Part shown: positions 39,804 to 47,913 of the stretch, piece after piece | How positions within the stretch are numbered: the stretch's first letter is position 1 | How the letters are laid out: every line of letters starts with the position of its first letter | Source: Anoxybacillus ayderensis | Lineage (GTDB): Bacteria > Bacillota > Bacilli > Bacillales > Anoxybacillaceae | Assembly (NCBI RefSeq): GCF_000833605.1 | Contig: NZ_JXTG01000002.1 | Span: 310,001 to 374,000, forward strand | Direction: 5' to 3' | Length of the DNA stretch: 64,000 nucleotides | Notes under the pieces: generated by a model | Database searches by the model: none | What the model was told of the DNA's origin: nothing | Seen by the model: the letters and a program-made list of their open reading frames with translations, nothing else | Made by a program: the position numbers and the translations under genes

Positions 39804-40736
39804 GTGGAATTATTGTTTTTAGGAACGGGCTCTGGTGTCCCGTCGAAAGGGAGAAACGTATCGGCGGTTGCCCTTCAGTTATTAGAAGAAAGAGGAGCGA
39901 CATGGCTGTTCGATTGCGGTGAAGCGACGCAACATCAAATTTTACATACGTCTATTCGCCCGCGACGCATTGAACGTATTTTTATTACTCATTTACACGG
40001 CGATCACATTTTCGGCTTGCCCGGATTGCTTGGAAGTCGCTCATTTCAAGGGGGAGAAACTCCTCTTTTTGTTTACGGTCCGACTGGTATTCGTTCGTTT
40101 GTTGAAACTGCCTTAGCGGTTAGCGGTACGCGGTTAAAATATGATTTGCATATTCATGAGTTTACAGAAGGTGTCATCTTTGAAGATGAACAGTTTATTG
40201 TTACAGCGAAATTGCTTGATCACGGTTTACCTTCATACGGTTTTCGAATCGTTGAAAAAGATTTACCGGGCACGTTGCTCGTTGATCAATTGCGTGCACT
40301 TGGCGTGCGCCCAGGACCAATTTATCAACAAATTAAGCGAGGGGAGATTGTCACATTAGATGATGGAACTGTCATTGATGGACGAAACTTTGTAGCCCCG
40401 CCAAAGAAAGGACGCATTGTTTCGATTATAGGAGATACGCGTTATTGTGAGGCGAGTGTGGAATTGGCGAAACAAGCGGACGTCCTTGTCCACGAGGCAA
40501 CATTTCGTGCCAAAGAAGCGCATTTAGCGCATGATTACTATCATTCAACGACGTTGCAAGCAGCGGAAGTAGCGAAACGAGCGGAAGTAAAGCAACTCAT
40601 TTTGACACATATTAGTTCCCGGTATCAAGGAGAGATGTGTGACGAGCTCGTTGAAGAAGCGAAAACGATTTTTCCGAACGTGTCACTTGCTTTCGATTTC
40701 TCATCGTTTCCAGTTCTGAAAAAAAGCGCGGAATAA
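39804..40736 (+). CDS. rnz: Ribonuclease Z
   Basis: This 310-aa metallo-beta-lactamase-fold nuclease trims tRNA 3' ends lacking CCA. The metal site is [16 protein letters not shown], with further ligands in DTRYCE, HEATF and ILTHISSRY, and the flexible arm lies near residues 155-185. The longest frame starts at 39765, but GTG 39804 has GAGAGGAG upstream and gives [18 protein letters not shown], the family start. Confidence 0.95.
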   Translation: MELLFLGTGSGVPSKGRNVSAVALQLLEERGATWLFDCGEATQHQILHTSIRPRRIERIFITHLHGDHIFGLPGLLGSRSFQGGETPLFVYGPTGIRSFVETALAVSGTRLKYDLHIHEFTEGVIFEDEQFIVTAKLLDHGLPSYGFRIVEKDLPGTLLVDQLRALGVRPGPIYQQIKRGEIVTLDDGTVIDGRNFVAPPKKGRIVSIIGDTRYCEASVELAKQADVLVHEATFRAKEAHLAHDYYHSTTLQAAEVAKRAEVKQLILTHISSRYQGEMCDELVEEAKTIFPNVSLAFDFSSFPVLKKSAE

Positions 40737-40769
40737 AAAAGGGCTGGTCGATGATACAGACCAGCTCCT
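40735..40769. terminator. Hairpin after rnz
   Basis: GGGCTGGTC (40741-40749) pairs with GACCAGCTC (40759-40767) around GATGATACA. The T run lies on the - strand side (TTTTTT opposite AAAAAA before the stem), so as a terminator it points leftward although no - strand gene precedes it. Confidence 0.5.
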
Positions 40770-40840
40770 TACGAAAACTCATACTGGTCGTACAGTACGT
40801 CCGACATAAGATTTTTTTCTTGTTCAGAACAATTTTGGAA

Positions 40841-40910
40841 TGTCGATTGAAATAGAAAAATGTCGAATAAAAAATATCGAAAAAAATGTTCGATTATTTA
40901 CAATTATAAT
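40841..40910 (+). promoter_or_regulatory. Spo0A-box-like cluster and -10 upstream of the toxin gene
   Basis: TGTCGAT (40841), TGTCGAA (40861, exact match to the TGnCGAA core) and TATCGAA (40875) are spaced 20 and 14 bp apart. TATAAT (40905-40910) lies 39 bp before the toxin start with no recognisable -35, as is common at Spo0A-activated sigma-A promoters. Control by Spo0A is inference; AT-rich DNA makes some matches likely by chance. Confidence 0.45.
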
Positions 40911-40949
40911 AGATGCAAGAGACAAGAAAATGTGTGAGAGGTGAGAAGC

Positions 40950-42182
40950 ATGCCGATTTCAAAATCGGTCAGTGCTGTGATGACACGCAGTAGTTATTTA
41001 AGTACAGTGAATACTCATGTGACAAATACGGTGCCAAAAATAGAAAAAGTCAACCATCCACAAAATAGCCCAGCTAAATCAAGTCAAACATCCATTTCAA
41101 AAGACACCGTACATATTAGTCAAGAAGCACGAAAGGCATACGAATCGTCTACATCAATCGCAGCGATTAATCCAGTAAGAAACACGATTGGAAATACAGT
41201 TTATAACCCTATTGATTTTATCAAAAGGGAAGCTTCAAGAAATTTAGGAAATCAAACAGAAACTGCGCTCTATAACCCTGTAAAGAGCATGAAAGATGCG
41301 CTCCAGGCTGCGTTCAAACCATTAGAAAAAGACGCGGTGCAAATGAGAAAAAAAGAAGTTCAAGAAGCGTCTCAACAAGCACAAAAATCAAACGATGTAA
41401 AGAAAGCAAAAGAAGAAGCGCTGACTCGACAAATTCGGCTATCTTTGTATAATATGGACAAAGACATTCGTACTGTCGTCGGTCATAATCTGTCACAGAA
41501 CATATACACGGCTTCAAAAAACAAAAGTGACAAAGGATGGTCCGCAACAAAGGAACTAATCGATGTGTTGACCGATGTTGTCCCGGGGATAGGCTCGATC
41601 AAAGATGCTTATCGCTTATATCAAGTGTTGAGCAATCCGAAATCCAATGCAAAAGATGTGGCGGAAGCGTTAGTTGGTTTTATTCCGGGACTGGGTGATC
41701 TAAAGAGCATTGCAAAAGTAACAAATGCCATTAAGAAAGCACTTGATGTTGATCCGAAAAAATTAGATCAGGCTGTGAGTATTATTAAGGGTACGGGTAA
41801 TGCTAGACCGTCTTGGAGACAATCAGAAATTGACATAGGAAAGGAATATCCAGAATACAGTGCTCAAAAGTCTTTCAAAAACGGAAAAGAAGTACCTTAT
41901 GGGACAAAAGGAAGCTCAAGACCGGATTTTTATAGAGAAGGATTTAGTATAGAGGTAAAAAATTATAAAATTACTACTCCAAGTGATAGAAACAGATTAG
42001 TAAACAATATTTCTACCCAAGTTGAAAAACGATTAAGTGATTTGCCGAGAGGTACTAAACAAACTGTTATTATCGATATACGGGGACAAAACGTATCGGA
42101 AGAAATACTAGATGATTTGTATGATAGAATAATGAAGAAAACAAATGGTAAAGTAAATATTAGATTTAAAACTAATGAGTGA
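40950..42182 (+). CDS. Polymorphic-toxin-like protein with C-terminal PD-(D/E)xK-type domain
   Basis: This 410-aa protein has three parts. The N-terminal 190 residues are Ser/Thr- and Lys/Gln-rich and predicted flexible or helical, with DTVHISQEARKAYESS, a motif resembling FlgM-type proteins. Residues about 205-258 are a pre-toxin-like block with two PGIG/PGLG repeats (DVVPGIGSIKDAY, GFIPGLGDLKSIA). Residues 288-410 form a nuclease-like tip: P325-D326 and IEVK (E335, K337) fit a PD-(D/E)xK active site. No signal peptide is seen, so the export route is unknown. ATG 40950 has AGAGGTGAG upstream. An immunity gene follows directly. Confidence 0.75.
   Translation: MPISKSVSAVMTRSSYLSTVNTHVTNTVPKIEKVNHPQNSPAKSSQTSISKDTVHISQEARKAYESSTSIAAINPVRNTIGNTVYNPIDFIKREASRNLGNQTETALYNPVKSMKDALQAAFKPLEKDAVQMRKKEVQEASQQAQKSNDVKKAKEEALTRQIRLSLYNMDKDIRTVVGHNLSQNIYTASKNKSDKGWSATKELIDVLTDVVPGIGSIKDAYRLYQVLSNPKSNAKDVAEALVGFIPGLGDLKSIAKVTNAIKKALDVDPKKLDQAVSIIKGTGNARPSWRQSEIDIGKEYPEYSAQKSFKNGKEVPYGTKGSSRPDFYREGFSIEVKNYKITTPSDRNRLVNNISTQVEKRLSDLPRGTKQTVIIDIRGQNVSEEILDDLYDRIMKKTNGKVNIRFKTNE
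41731..41765 (+). repeat. 35-bp direct repeat, copy 1 (inside the toxin gene)
   Basis: This copy encodes about residues 261-272 of the toxin (IKKALDVDPKKL), exactly at the joint between trunk and variable tip. It is identical over 35 bp to copy 2 at 42606-42640, which begins at the immunity gene's stop codon. Confidence 0.95.
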
Positions 42183-42192
42183 GGTGGTAGAA

Positions 42193-42609
42193 TTGGCTGT
42201 AGGTTTGAAAGTAAAATATTACTGGTATCCAATTGGTCATGGTGACTTTTTACATTCGTTTTTTTCAACAGTAAGCTATCATTTAGAGCCGAATGGTTGG
42301 GGAACAAAGTATCCTTTTTTATTAAAAAAGCTATATAATGGTAAACTGGAGTATAAATATATTAAAGATGTTATTAAAGAAATAGATGAAATTCAAGAAA
42401 GTTTGAAAAATTACAGTCCATCACAAGTCGTTTGGGATATTGAAGACCTTTCAAAAACACCTCCATGGGGAGATAATATAAGTGATGAAATCACAGACTT
42501 ATCTAACTATTTTGTTACAAGTGATGGGGAAGATTTAATAACTATTTTAAAAAAAGCATTAAATAAAGCTTTAAAAATAAAGTCGGATGTTGAAATAGAA
42601 AGTATTTAA
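42193..42609 (+). CDS. Imm70-type immunity protein
   Basis: A 138-aa acidic protein that fits the Imm70 family pattern: VGLKVKYYWYPIGHGDFLHS, FFSTVSYHLEPNGWGTKYP, WDIEDLSKTPPWGDNIS and the ITDLSNYFVTSDGEDL block (recognition from memory). It would bind and neutralise the toxin tip encoded just upstream. TTG 42193 has GAGGTGG five bases before it; an ATG at 42175 overlaps the toxin stop but has no such site. The DNA is clearly more AT-rich than the housekeeping flanks, suggesting transfer. Confidence 0.78.
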   Translation: MAVGLKVKYYWYPIGHGDFLHSFFSTVSYHLEPNGWGTKYPFLLKKLYNGKLEYKYIKDVIKEIDEIQESLKNYSPSQVVWDIEDLSKTPPWGDNISDEITDLSNYFVTSDGEDLITILKKALNKALKIKSDVEIESI

Positions 42610-42640
42610 GAAAGCACTTGATGTTGATCCGAAAAAATTA
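42606..42640 (+). repeat. 35-bp direct repeat, copy 2 (after the immunity gene)
   Basis: Identical to 41731-41765. It overlaps the immunity stop codon and continues into non-coding DNA. Read in the trunk's frame it would end with a stop after six more codons, so it looks like the remnant of an earlier toxin end. Confidence 0.95.
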
Positions 42641-42710
42641 TATACATGCACTTTAAAGTAACTGTAGTTGAGTAATTCTTATAACAATAATTACCATTTA
42701 AAAAAGAGAC

Positions 42711-42750
42711 AAACAGGGTACCCCTTATGTCACATGGGGCTGTTTTTTCA
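42711..42750 (+). terminator. Terminator downstream of the immunity gene
   Basis: AAACAG and CTGTTT with CCCC and GGGG form a bulged stem around TTATGTCACAT, followed by TTTTTT. The 42641-42904 stretch holds this hairpin, a stretch without genes (42751-42840) and a second hairpin. Confidence 0.6.
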
Positions 42751-42841
42751 CGGCATCAATGGGAATGTTTTGTTTTGCTGCACCACGAGTGTTGATTATC
42801 CAATATTTTACTAAAAACACAGAATCATTTGACTGAACACA

Positions 42842-42897
42842 AGGGGCTGACTCCAAAAGTCCGCTTTCTAGAGGGCTTTTGGGTCAGCCTCTTTTTT
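42842..42897 (+). terminator. Long hairpin with T run (terminator or IS-end remnant)
   Basis: GGCTGACtCCAAAAG (42845-42859) pairs with CTTTTGGgTCAGCC (42876-42889) and is followed by TCTTTTTT. Similar GGCTGAC-CAAAAG palindromes occur at ends of some Bacillaceae insertion sequences, so it may be a leftover. No + strand gene ends directly before it. Confidence 0.6.
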
Positions 42898-42904
42898 ACT
42901 AACA

Positions 42905-43225
42905 TCAGTAGGAAAAATAGTTTCTAATCGTTTCCATTACTCTTTTTAGATCATGTTCATGAATGTTTCCAATCTTAAAAAGAAGCTCTCGGTAATGAAT
43001 GGTGTTGATTTTTGAACACCTAACAACGGACGGTTTGTCTAATCCTGCTTCTTTCCAATACTCTAAGACGACATCATATTTGTTTCGTGTTTGTTGACTT
43101 GTAATATTTGCAATCACTCTGTCTAATTCTACGACAACATCATGGCCAGATACGATGAGAACAGGTCTTCGTTTTCCTTTTATTTCCGCAAACCATACTT
43201 CGCCACGTCTTCCTAGATTACTCAT
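42905..43225 (-). CDS. PemK/MazF-family toxin-like endoribonuclease
   Basis: The 106-aa protein begins MSNLGRRGEVWFAEIKGKRR with PVLIVSG next, the MazF/PemK beta-barrel start. The middle VIANITSQ and SVVRCSKINTI correspond to the family's later strands carrying the Ser/Thr near the active site. MazF-type enzymes cleave mRNA unless bound by an antitoxin. Its ATG overlaps the upstream small gene by 8 nt (ATGAGTAA), typical of a toxin-antitoxin pair. Target sequence unknown. Confidence 0.8.
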   Translation of the reverse strand: MSNLGRRGEVWFAEIKGKRRPVLIVSGHDVVVELDRVIANITSQQTRNKYDVVLEYWKEAGLDKPSVVRCSKINTIHYRELLFKIGNIHEHDLKRVMETIRNYFSY

Positions 43226-43379
43226 CGTCTTCTCCCCATATTTCTTTTTCTAGTTCTTTTTCAATGACATCTTTTGGAGGTCTATTGTCAAAGTATTTGT
43301 CGAAAAGCCATGATAGCAATTTAATTCGCTCCGCATTATCCATTTCGTCTAAAGCTTTCATGAACTCTTCCGCCTTCAC
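43218..43379 (-). CDS. Cognate antitoxin-like 53-aa protein
   Basis: This short acidic, helical protein starts at GTG 43379 with AAGGGTG upstream and reads (M)KAEEFMKALDEMDNAERI near its start, ending KEIWGEDDE. It precedes the MazF-like toxin and overlaps it by 8 nt, so it is taken to be the antitoxin from position and composition. No DNA-binding motif is evident. I do not recognise the family. Confidence 0.65.
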   Translation of the reverse strand: MKAEEFMKALDEMDNAERIKLLSWLFDKYFDNRPPKDVIEKELEKEIWGEDDE

Positions 43380-43451
43380 ATGTATCACCCTTATTTATGT
43401 TATCTCATGATAAATTTTCGCAAAGTTAAAGCAACTGGTCAATGCTCTGAA

Positions 43452-43579
43452 TTACCACCCTCTGACATACGGCTTCGGCGCTTCAAGCGATATACCGAGT
43501 TCGCTTGAAGCTGTTTTACCACCCTCTGACATACGGCTTCGGCGCTTCAAGCGATATACCGAGTTCGCTTGAAGCTGTT
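43452..43579 (-). repeat. 64-bp tandem duplication at the namA 3' end
   Basis: Bases 43452-43515 and 43516-43579 are identical. The unit carries the last 21 codons of namA with its stop. The upstream copy (on the - strand) is the functional end; the second copy is a non-coding echo just downstream. Sixty-four is not a multiple of three. Confidence 0.95.
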
Positions 43580-44517
43580 TTTGGCCAATATGGGTTGCGA
43601 AGAAGCTCGCGACCGATAAAAATGAGATCAGCACGGCCATTGCGTAAAATTTCTTCCGCTTGTAAGCCAGACGTGATGAGTCCGACCGCACCAGTTGGCA
43701 CGTTTGCTTCACGGCGAATCGTTTCCGCAAATGGCACTTGATAACCTGGATACGCATCAATTTTTGCCGGGACGACGGCGCCAGAGCTGACGTCAATGAG
43801 GTCAACGCCTTGTGCTTTCATTTGTTTTGCATATTCGACGTAGTCTTTCACTGTTAACCCGTCTGGATGATAATCGTGTGCGGAAATACGGACAAATAGC
43901 GGTCCGTTCCATACTTCTTTCACTGCTTCAATGATTTCACTTAAAAAGCGGTAACGGTTTTCTCCACCGTATTCGTCTGTTCGTTTGTTTGTGAGCGGCG
44001 ATAAAAATTCGTTAATGAGATAGCCGTGAGCAGCATGAATTTCAATGACATCAAATCCCGCTTCTTTGGCGCGTCGCGCACCTTGTTGAAACGCATGGAT
44101 CGTTTCTTCAATGTCCGCTTTTGTCATTTCTTTTGGTGTTCGCATCGTTTCATCAAACGGAATCGGGGATGGTGCAATAATTTCACCAGAAACGGTTGCC
44201 TTTCGGCCGGCATGGGCAAGCTGAATGCCGATGTTTGCCCCTTGTTCATGAACGAGCGTAGTAAGCGTACGCAAGCCGTCGATATGGTTATCATCCCAAA
44301 TCCCTAAATCGCGAGCTGAAATTCGTCCTTGTGGCGTCACAGCTGTCGCTTCCACAATAATGAGCCCGACTTGCCCGACCGCGCGCGTTGCATAATGAAC
44401 GAGATGCCAGTTGTGCACCGTTCCATCTTCGCGATCGCACGCATACATACACATTGGTGACATAACAATGCGGTTTTTAAAGGTAACATCTCGAATCGTA
44501 TATGGTGAAAATAACAT
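43516..44517 (-). CDS. namA: NADPH dehydrogenase NamA (Old Yellow Enzyme family)
   Basis: This 333-aa FMN enzyme, the YqjM type, reduces activated alkenes, quinones and nitro compounds with NADPH. Visible are MSPMCMY (the redox-tuning Cys), [11 protein letters not shown], the active-site [15 protein letters not shown] and C-terminal [18 protein letters not shown] plus the RGW end that reaches into the partner's active site. ATG 44517 has GGGAGGG upstream; the longer frame from 44589 lacks homology. TGGTATCAT upstream on the - strand could be an extended -10. The 3' end is duplicated. Confidence 0.93.
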   Translation of the reverse strand: MLFSPYTIRDVTFKNRIVMSPMCMYACDREDGTVHNWHLVHYATRAVGQVGLIIVEATAVTPQGRISARDLGIWDDNHIDGLRTLTTLVHEQGANIGIQLAHAGRKATVSGEIIAPSPIPFDETMRTPKEMTKADIEETIHAFQQGARRAKEAGFDVIEIHAAHGYLINEFLSPLTNKRTDEYGGENRYRFLSEIIEAVKEVWNGPLFVRISAHDYHPDGLTVKDYVEYAKQMKAQGVDLIDVSSGAVVPAKIDAYPGYQVPFAETIRREANVPTGAVGLITSGLQAEEILRNGRADLIFIGRELLRNPYWPKTASSELGISLEAPKPYVRGW

Positions 44518-44588
44518 ATTAAATCCCTCCCGTAGTATCTTCCATAAAAATGATACCACGCGCACTTGGAAAAGAAAAACAACTTGCA

Positions 44589-45410
44589 CTATTGAACGGA
44601 AGAAAGCAATGCTTCACCAAGTTCTTTTGATCGTTCAGTTGCTCGTTTAATGCATGCAATCATCGCTTCTTGGTAGCGATAACGTTCAAGTACCCCAATG
44701 CCAGCTTCTGTCGTTCCGCCTGGACTTGTTACTTCTTTGCGCAAAACGGAAGGATGTTTGTTTGTTGCTTTTAACATATGGGCAGCACCGATAATCGTTT
44801 GTAAAATAAGCTCTTTTGCAATATCGCGCTCAAGTCCAATTTCATCCGCTGCTTTTTCCATCGCTTCGACTAAATAGTAAACGTACGCCGGTCCACTACC
44901 CGATAGCCCTGTCACGGCGTGCAAATGCTTTTCATCAACAATCGTCACAATCCCGACCGTTTCAAATAGCTCTTTTGCCATGTGGACATGTTTATCCGTT
45001 GCATAGGCACCTTGTGCGAGCGCTGTGGCAGATTGCCCGATTGCCGCCGATGTATTTGGCATGGCACGAATGACAGGCATTTGTTTTCCGATGAGCGATG
45101 CAATCGTATCCGTCGTCACTCCCGCAAGCAATGAAATAATAAGTTGTTGCTCATGAAAAGCATGTGCGATTGGCGTTAAGCTTTCTGCAACGTCTTTTGG
45201 TTTCATCGCTAAAATAACAATATTAGCTTCTTTGACGGCTTGTTCTTTATTCGTTTCAGTTCGTACCCCGTATGTTTGTTGCATATACGTCAGTCGCTCC
45301 ATTCGAGAGCGATTCGTTACAATCATTTGTTTCGGCTCATATAGTGTCTGTGTCACTCCTGAAATGAGCGCTTCTGCCATCGACCCTGCACCGAGAAATG
45401 TGATCGTCAT
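44589..45410 (-). CDS. proC: Pyrroline-5-carboxylate reductase
   Basis: The 273-aa enzyme makes proline from pyrroline-5-carboxylate with NAD(P)H. The Rossmann [12 protein letters not shown] at the N-terminus, [23 protein letters not shown], and the C-terminal signature ([15 protein letters not shown]) are present. ATG 45410 follows GAGGAGGAGG; the longer frame runs back into the T-box terminator. Regulation by a proline-specific T-box upstream fits the function. Corresponds to B. subtilis proI. Confidence 0.95.
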   Translation of the reverse strand: MTITFLGAGSMAEALISGVTQTLYEPKQMIVTNRSRMERLTYMQQTYGVRTETNKEQAVKEANIVILAMKPKDVAESLTPIAHAFHEQQLIISLLAGVTTDTIASLIGKQMPVIRAMPNTSAAIGQSATALAQGAYATDKHVHMAKELFETVGIVTIVDEKHLHAVTGLSGSGPAYVYYLVEAMEKAADEIGLERDIAKELILQTIIGAAHMLKATNKHPSVLRKEVTSPGGTTEAGIGVLERYRYQEAMIACIKRATERSKELGEALLSSVQ

Positions 45411-45438
45411 TTTTTTCCTCCTCCTCGTCTCCAAAATA

Positions 45439-45660
45439 AAAAGACCTTTCGTCCGATAAAGGACGGAAAGGTCTTTATTTCCGCGGTACCACCTTTGTTG
45501 GCACAATGTGCCCACCTCTTATGCCGGTATCGTCGGCAAGACGGTTAGGTTTGCCTAACTGCTCATAGGGTAGGTTCCATGATAAAGAGGGTAATGAAAC
45601 CTTTCAGCCTATGGGTTCCACTCTCTTGTTACCATTTATCATGTACTGGCCCTATTCATC
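45439..45660 (-). promoter_or_regulatory. T-box riboswitch, proline-specific, upstream of proC
   Basis: On the - strand the leader shows Stem I (ATAGGG...CCCTAT base, then CATGATAA pairing TTATCATG), a specifier loop with AGTA opposite GAA and the specifier CCT (45574-45572), the T-box sequence AAGGTGGTACCGCGG (45495-45481) and a terminator (AAAGACCTTTC...GAAAGGTCTTT, 45478-45439). CCT is a proline codon, matching proC. Uncharged tRNA-Pro would stabilise the antiterminator and turn on expression. Confidence 0.93.
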
Positions 45661-45687
45661 GCTTCAGACATATATGATTTGCTTGCA

Positions 45688-45717
45688 ATTATGCATGAAA
45701 AACAAGCTCGTTGTCAA
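45688..45717 (-). promoter_or_regulatory. Sigma-A promoter of the proC T-box transcript
   Basis: On the - strand a consensus TTGACA (45717-45712) is followed 18 bp later by CATAAT (45693-45688), placing the start near 45681 and giving a leader of about 270 nt, normal for a T-box. Confidence 0.75.
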
Positions 45718-45850
45718 TAGGTTTTATGTTTTTATTTTCTGAATTTTTTAATAAATAAATAAAAATAAATGACAAACGAAAAAAATAAGTGTAAACTGAT
45801 AAACAGACGAAACGAAAAGTTATGATGATATAATGAAGGAGCCGAAAAAA

Positions 45851-46798
45851 ATGGAACAGTTGCATCGCATTGTCGTTCCAACGCCATTTGCCGTTGGCGA
45901 TGTCAATATGTATATTGTCAAAGGAGACCGTTTAACGCTTATTGATGCGGGAGTAAAAACAGAAGAAGCGTGGCACGTCTTCGTTCGGGAATTACGTGAA
46001 CTCGGCTATAAACCGGAAGATATTGAGCAAGTCATCATTACACATCACCATCCGGATCACGTCGGTTTACTTGATTATTTCCCTCCGTCGCTTCCTGTTA
46101 TTGGCCATCGCAAAGCTGCACCTTGGATTGCGAAAGATGCTGCTTTTTTTGCGTGGCATCAACAATATTTTGAGCAATTTTTAATTGAATGTGGAATTGG
46201 GGAAGAATGGATCGCGAAACTCGGAAACTTTCGGCGCTCTCTCCGCTTTTCGTGCGAGCGCTCGCTCACTCACGAAGTGAAAGAAGGGGATATGATTGAA
46301 GGCTGGACGGTTATCGAAACCCCCGGTCATGCGCAAAGTCATATTGTATTATATCGTGAAGCAGATGGATTGATGATCGGAGGGGATCATTTGTTAGCTG
46401 CGATTTCATCTAATCCGTTGTTAGAGCCGCCTGCGATCGGTGAACAAGAGCGCCCGAAACCACTTTTGCAATATAACGATTCATTAAAGAAACTACTGAA
46501 TTACGACATTACAACGATCGTTACAGGACATGGAGAAGATGTGGCAGATGTTGCATCACTTGTCGAAAAGCGGCTTGAAAAACAAAAAGAGCGTGCGCAA
46601 TATGTATGGCAATTGTTAAGTGAAAAGCCAATGACGGCATTTGACGTATGTCGTGCGCTTTTTCCGTCCGTATATGAACGTGAATTTTTATTGACGATGT
46701 CCGAAACGATCGGTCAACTCGATTATTTAGAAGCAATCGGAGCAGTGAAAAAAGAAAAAGACGATCAAATATATATGTACGAAGTGGTGAGATCATGA
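45851..46798 (+). CDS. yqjP: Metallo-beta-lactamase-fold hydrolase (YqjP)
   Basis: A 315-aa MBL-superfamily hydrolase: metal site HHHPDHVGLL, then TPGHAQSHIVL, GGDHLLA and TGHGEDV, with a C-terminal winged-helix-like extension as in the glyoxalase II/LACTB2-type group. The substrate is unknown. ATG 45851 has AAGGAG nine bases upstream; the ATG at 45833 lies within a TATAAT sequence and adds only MKEPKK. It overlaps yqjQ by 4 nt (ATGA). Gene order yqjP-yqjQ is as in B. subtilis. Confidence 0.88.
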   Translation: MEQLHRIVVPTPFAVGDVNMYIVKGDRLTLIDAGVKTEEAWHVFVRELRELGYKPEDIEQVIITHHHPDHVGLLDYFPPSLPVIGHRKAAPWIAKDAAFFAWHQQYFEQFLIECGIGEEWIAKLGNFRRSLRFSCERSLTHEVKEGDMIEGWTVIETPGHAQSHIVLYREADGLMIGGDHLLAAISSNPLLEPPAIGEQERPKPLLQYNDSLKKLLNYDITTIVTGHGEDVADVASLVEKRLEKQKERAQYVWQLLSEKPMTAFDVCRALFPSVYEREFLLTMSETIGQLDYLEAIGAVKKEKDDQIYMYEVVRS

Positions 46799-47580
46799 AA
46801 TTAGCAGGGAAATACGTCGTTATTACAGGAGCGTCGAGCGGCATTGGCGAACAAATTGCATACGAAGTAGCTAAGCGTGGAGGAATACCGATATTGCTTG
46901 CGCGTTCAAAAGAAAAATTGGCGCAAATTGCGCAACATATTGAACAAACGTACAACATCCCCTGCGTATATGAATCGCTAGATGTTAGTAATCAAGAAGA
47001 AGTAGATGCTGTATTTGATCGATTACTTGCGTCCGTCGATATCGATATTCTCGTCAATAATGCGGGGTTCGGTGTGTTTCGGTATGTCGAGCATATCGAT
47101 CTCTCAGAAGCGAAGCAAATGTTTGATGTCAATGTGCTCGGATTGATCGCGTGTACAAAAAAAGTGTACACACATATGATGAAGAAGCGGTCCGGCCACA
47201 TTATTAATGTCGCATCTCAAGCAGGAAAAATCGCAACGCCAAAATCGAGCGTATATGCCGCAACAAAACATGCTGTCCTTGGATTTACAAATAGCTTGCG
47301 AATGGAAGCGTCCATGTATGGCATTTTTGTCACTGCTGTGAACCCAGGACCGATCAAAACAAACTTTTTTACTGTCGCTGATACGTCCGGAGAATATGTG
47401 AAAAACGTGAAACGATGGATGCTTCGTCCGGAATTTGTCGCCAAGCGCGTCGTTGATGCGATGCTTACTCCAACGCGCGAAGTGAATTTGCCGTTTTGGA
47501 TGCATATAGGAAGTCGCGTGTATCAATTATTTCCATCGGTCGTCGAAAAAATGGGAAAACGGGCATTTTTAAAAAAGTAA
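46795..47580 (+). CDS. yqjQ: Short-chain dehydrogenase/reductase (YqjQ)
   Basis: A classical SDR of 261 aa: cofactor motif TGASSGIGEQIA, NNAG at residue 85, catalytic Ser in NVASQAGK and YAATK (Tyr-x3-Lys). The C-terminal 40 residues are hydrophobic and basic (FPSVVEKMGKRAFLKK), suggesting membrane association, as in the DltE/YqjQ group. Substrate unknown. The start is coupled to yqjP by ATGA. Confidence 0.9.
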   Translation: MKLAGKYVVITGASSGIGEQIAYEVAKRGGIPILLARSKEKLAQIAQHIEQTYNIPCVYESLDVSNQEEVDAVFDRLLASVDIDILVNNAGFGVFRYVEHIDLSEAKQMFDVNVLGLIACTKKVYTHMMKKRSGHIINVASQAGKIATPKSSVYAATKHAVLGFTNSLRMEASMYGIFVTAVNPGPIKTNFFTVADTSGEYVKNVKRWMLRPEFVAKRVVDAMLTPTREVNLPFWMHIGSRVYQLFPSVVEKMGKRAFLKK

Positions 47581-47591
47581 GCGAGGTGTAA

Positions 47592-47909
47592 ATGGTGAAA
47601 ATTACGATCACGGAACGAGCGATCGAACAACTTCGTCGTGTTCGTGGAAACAAGCACGTCAAGCTTGCATATGATACAGATGATTGTGGTTGTGCTGTCA
47701 ATGGAGTGCCTATGTTACTGCTTGTCGAGCAATTAGACGAACATGATGTAGCGATTGAAACAAACGATATGCCGATTTGGATGGAAAAACATCGGCTCAT
47801 TTTCTTTGATGAACAAATGACGATTGATGTTGTCGATGGGGCAGGATGTTTTCAATTAAAAAGCCCGAATCAAATTTTAAATGCGCGCATGTCGCTTATG
47901 GAGCGTTGA
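47592..47909 (+). CDS. yqkB: HesB-like Fe-S biogenesis domain protein (YqkB)
   Basis: This 105-aa protein resembles the HesB/IscA fold (KITITERAIEQLRR start) but has DDCGCAVNG and GAGCF rather than the usual three-Cys pattern. It matches B. subtilis YqkB. A role in iron-sulfur handling is inferred from the family and from the neighbouring CDGSH gene. GCGAGGTG precedes the ATG. It is 11 nt after yqjQ. Confidence 0.82.
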   Translation: MVKITITERAIEQLRRVRGNKHVKLAYDTDDCGCAVNGVPMLLLVEQLDEHDVAIETNDMPIWMEKHRLIFFDEQMTIDVVDGAGCFQLKSPNQILNARMSLMER

Positions 47910-47913
47910 AAAG

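Noticed and set aside
43452-43805. 117-aa - strand frame ending like NamA
   Set aside because: It arises because the 64-bp duplication shifts the reading frame; the real namA stop is at 43516.
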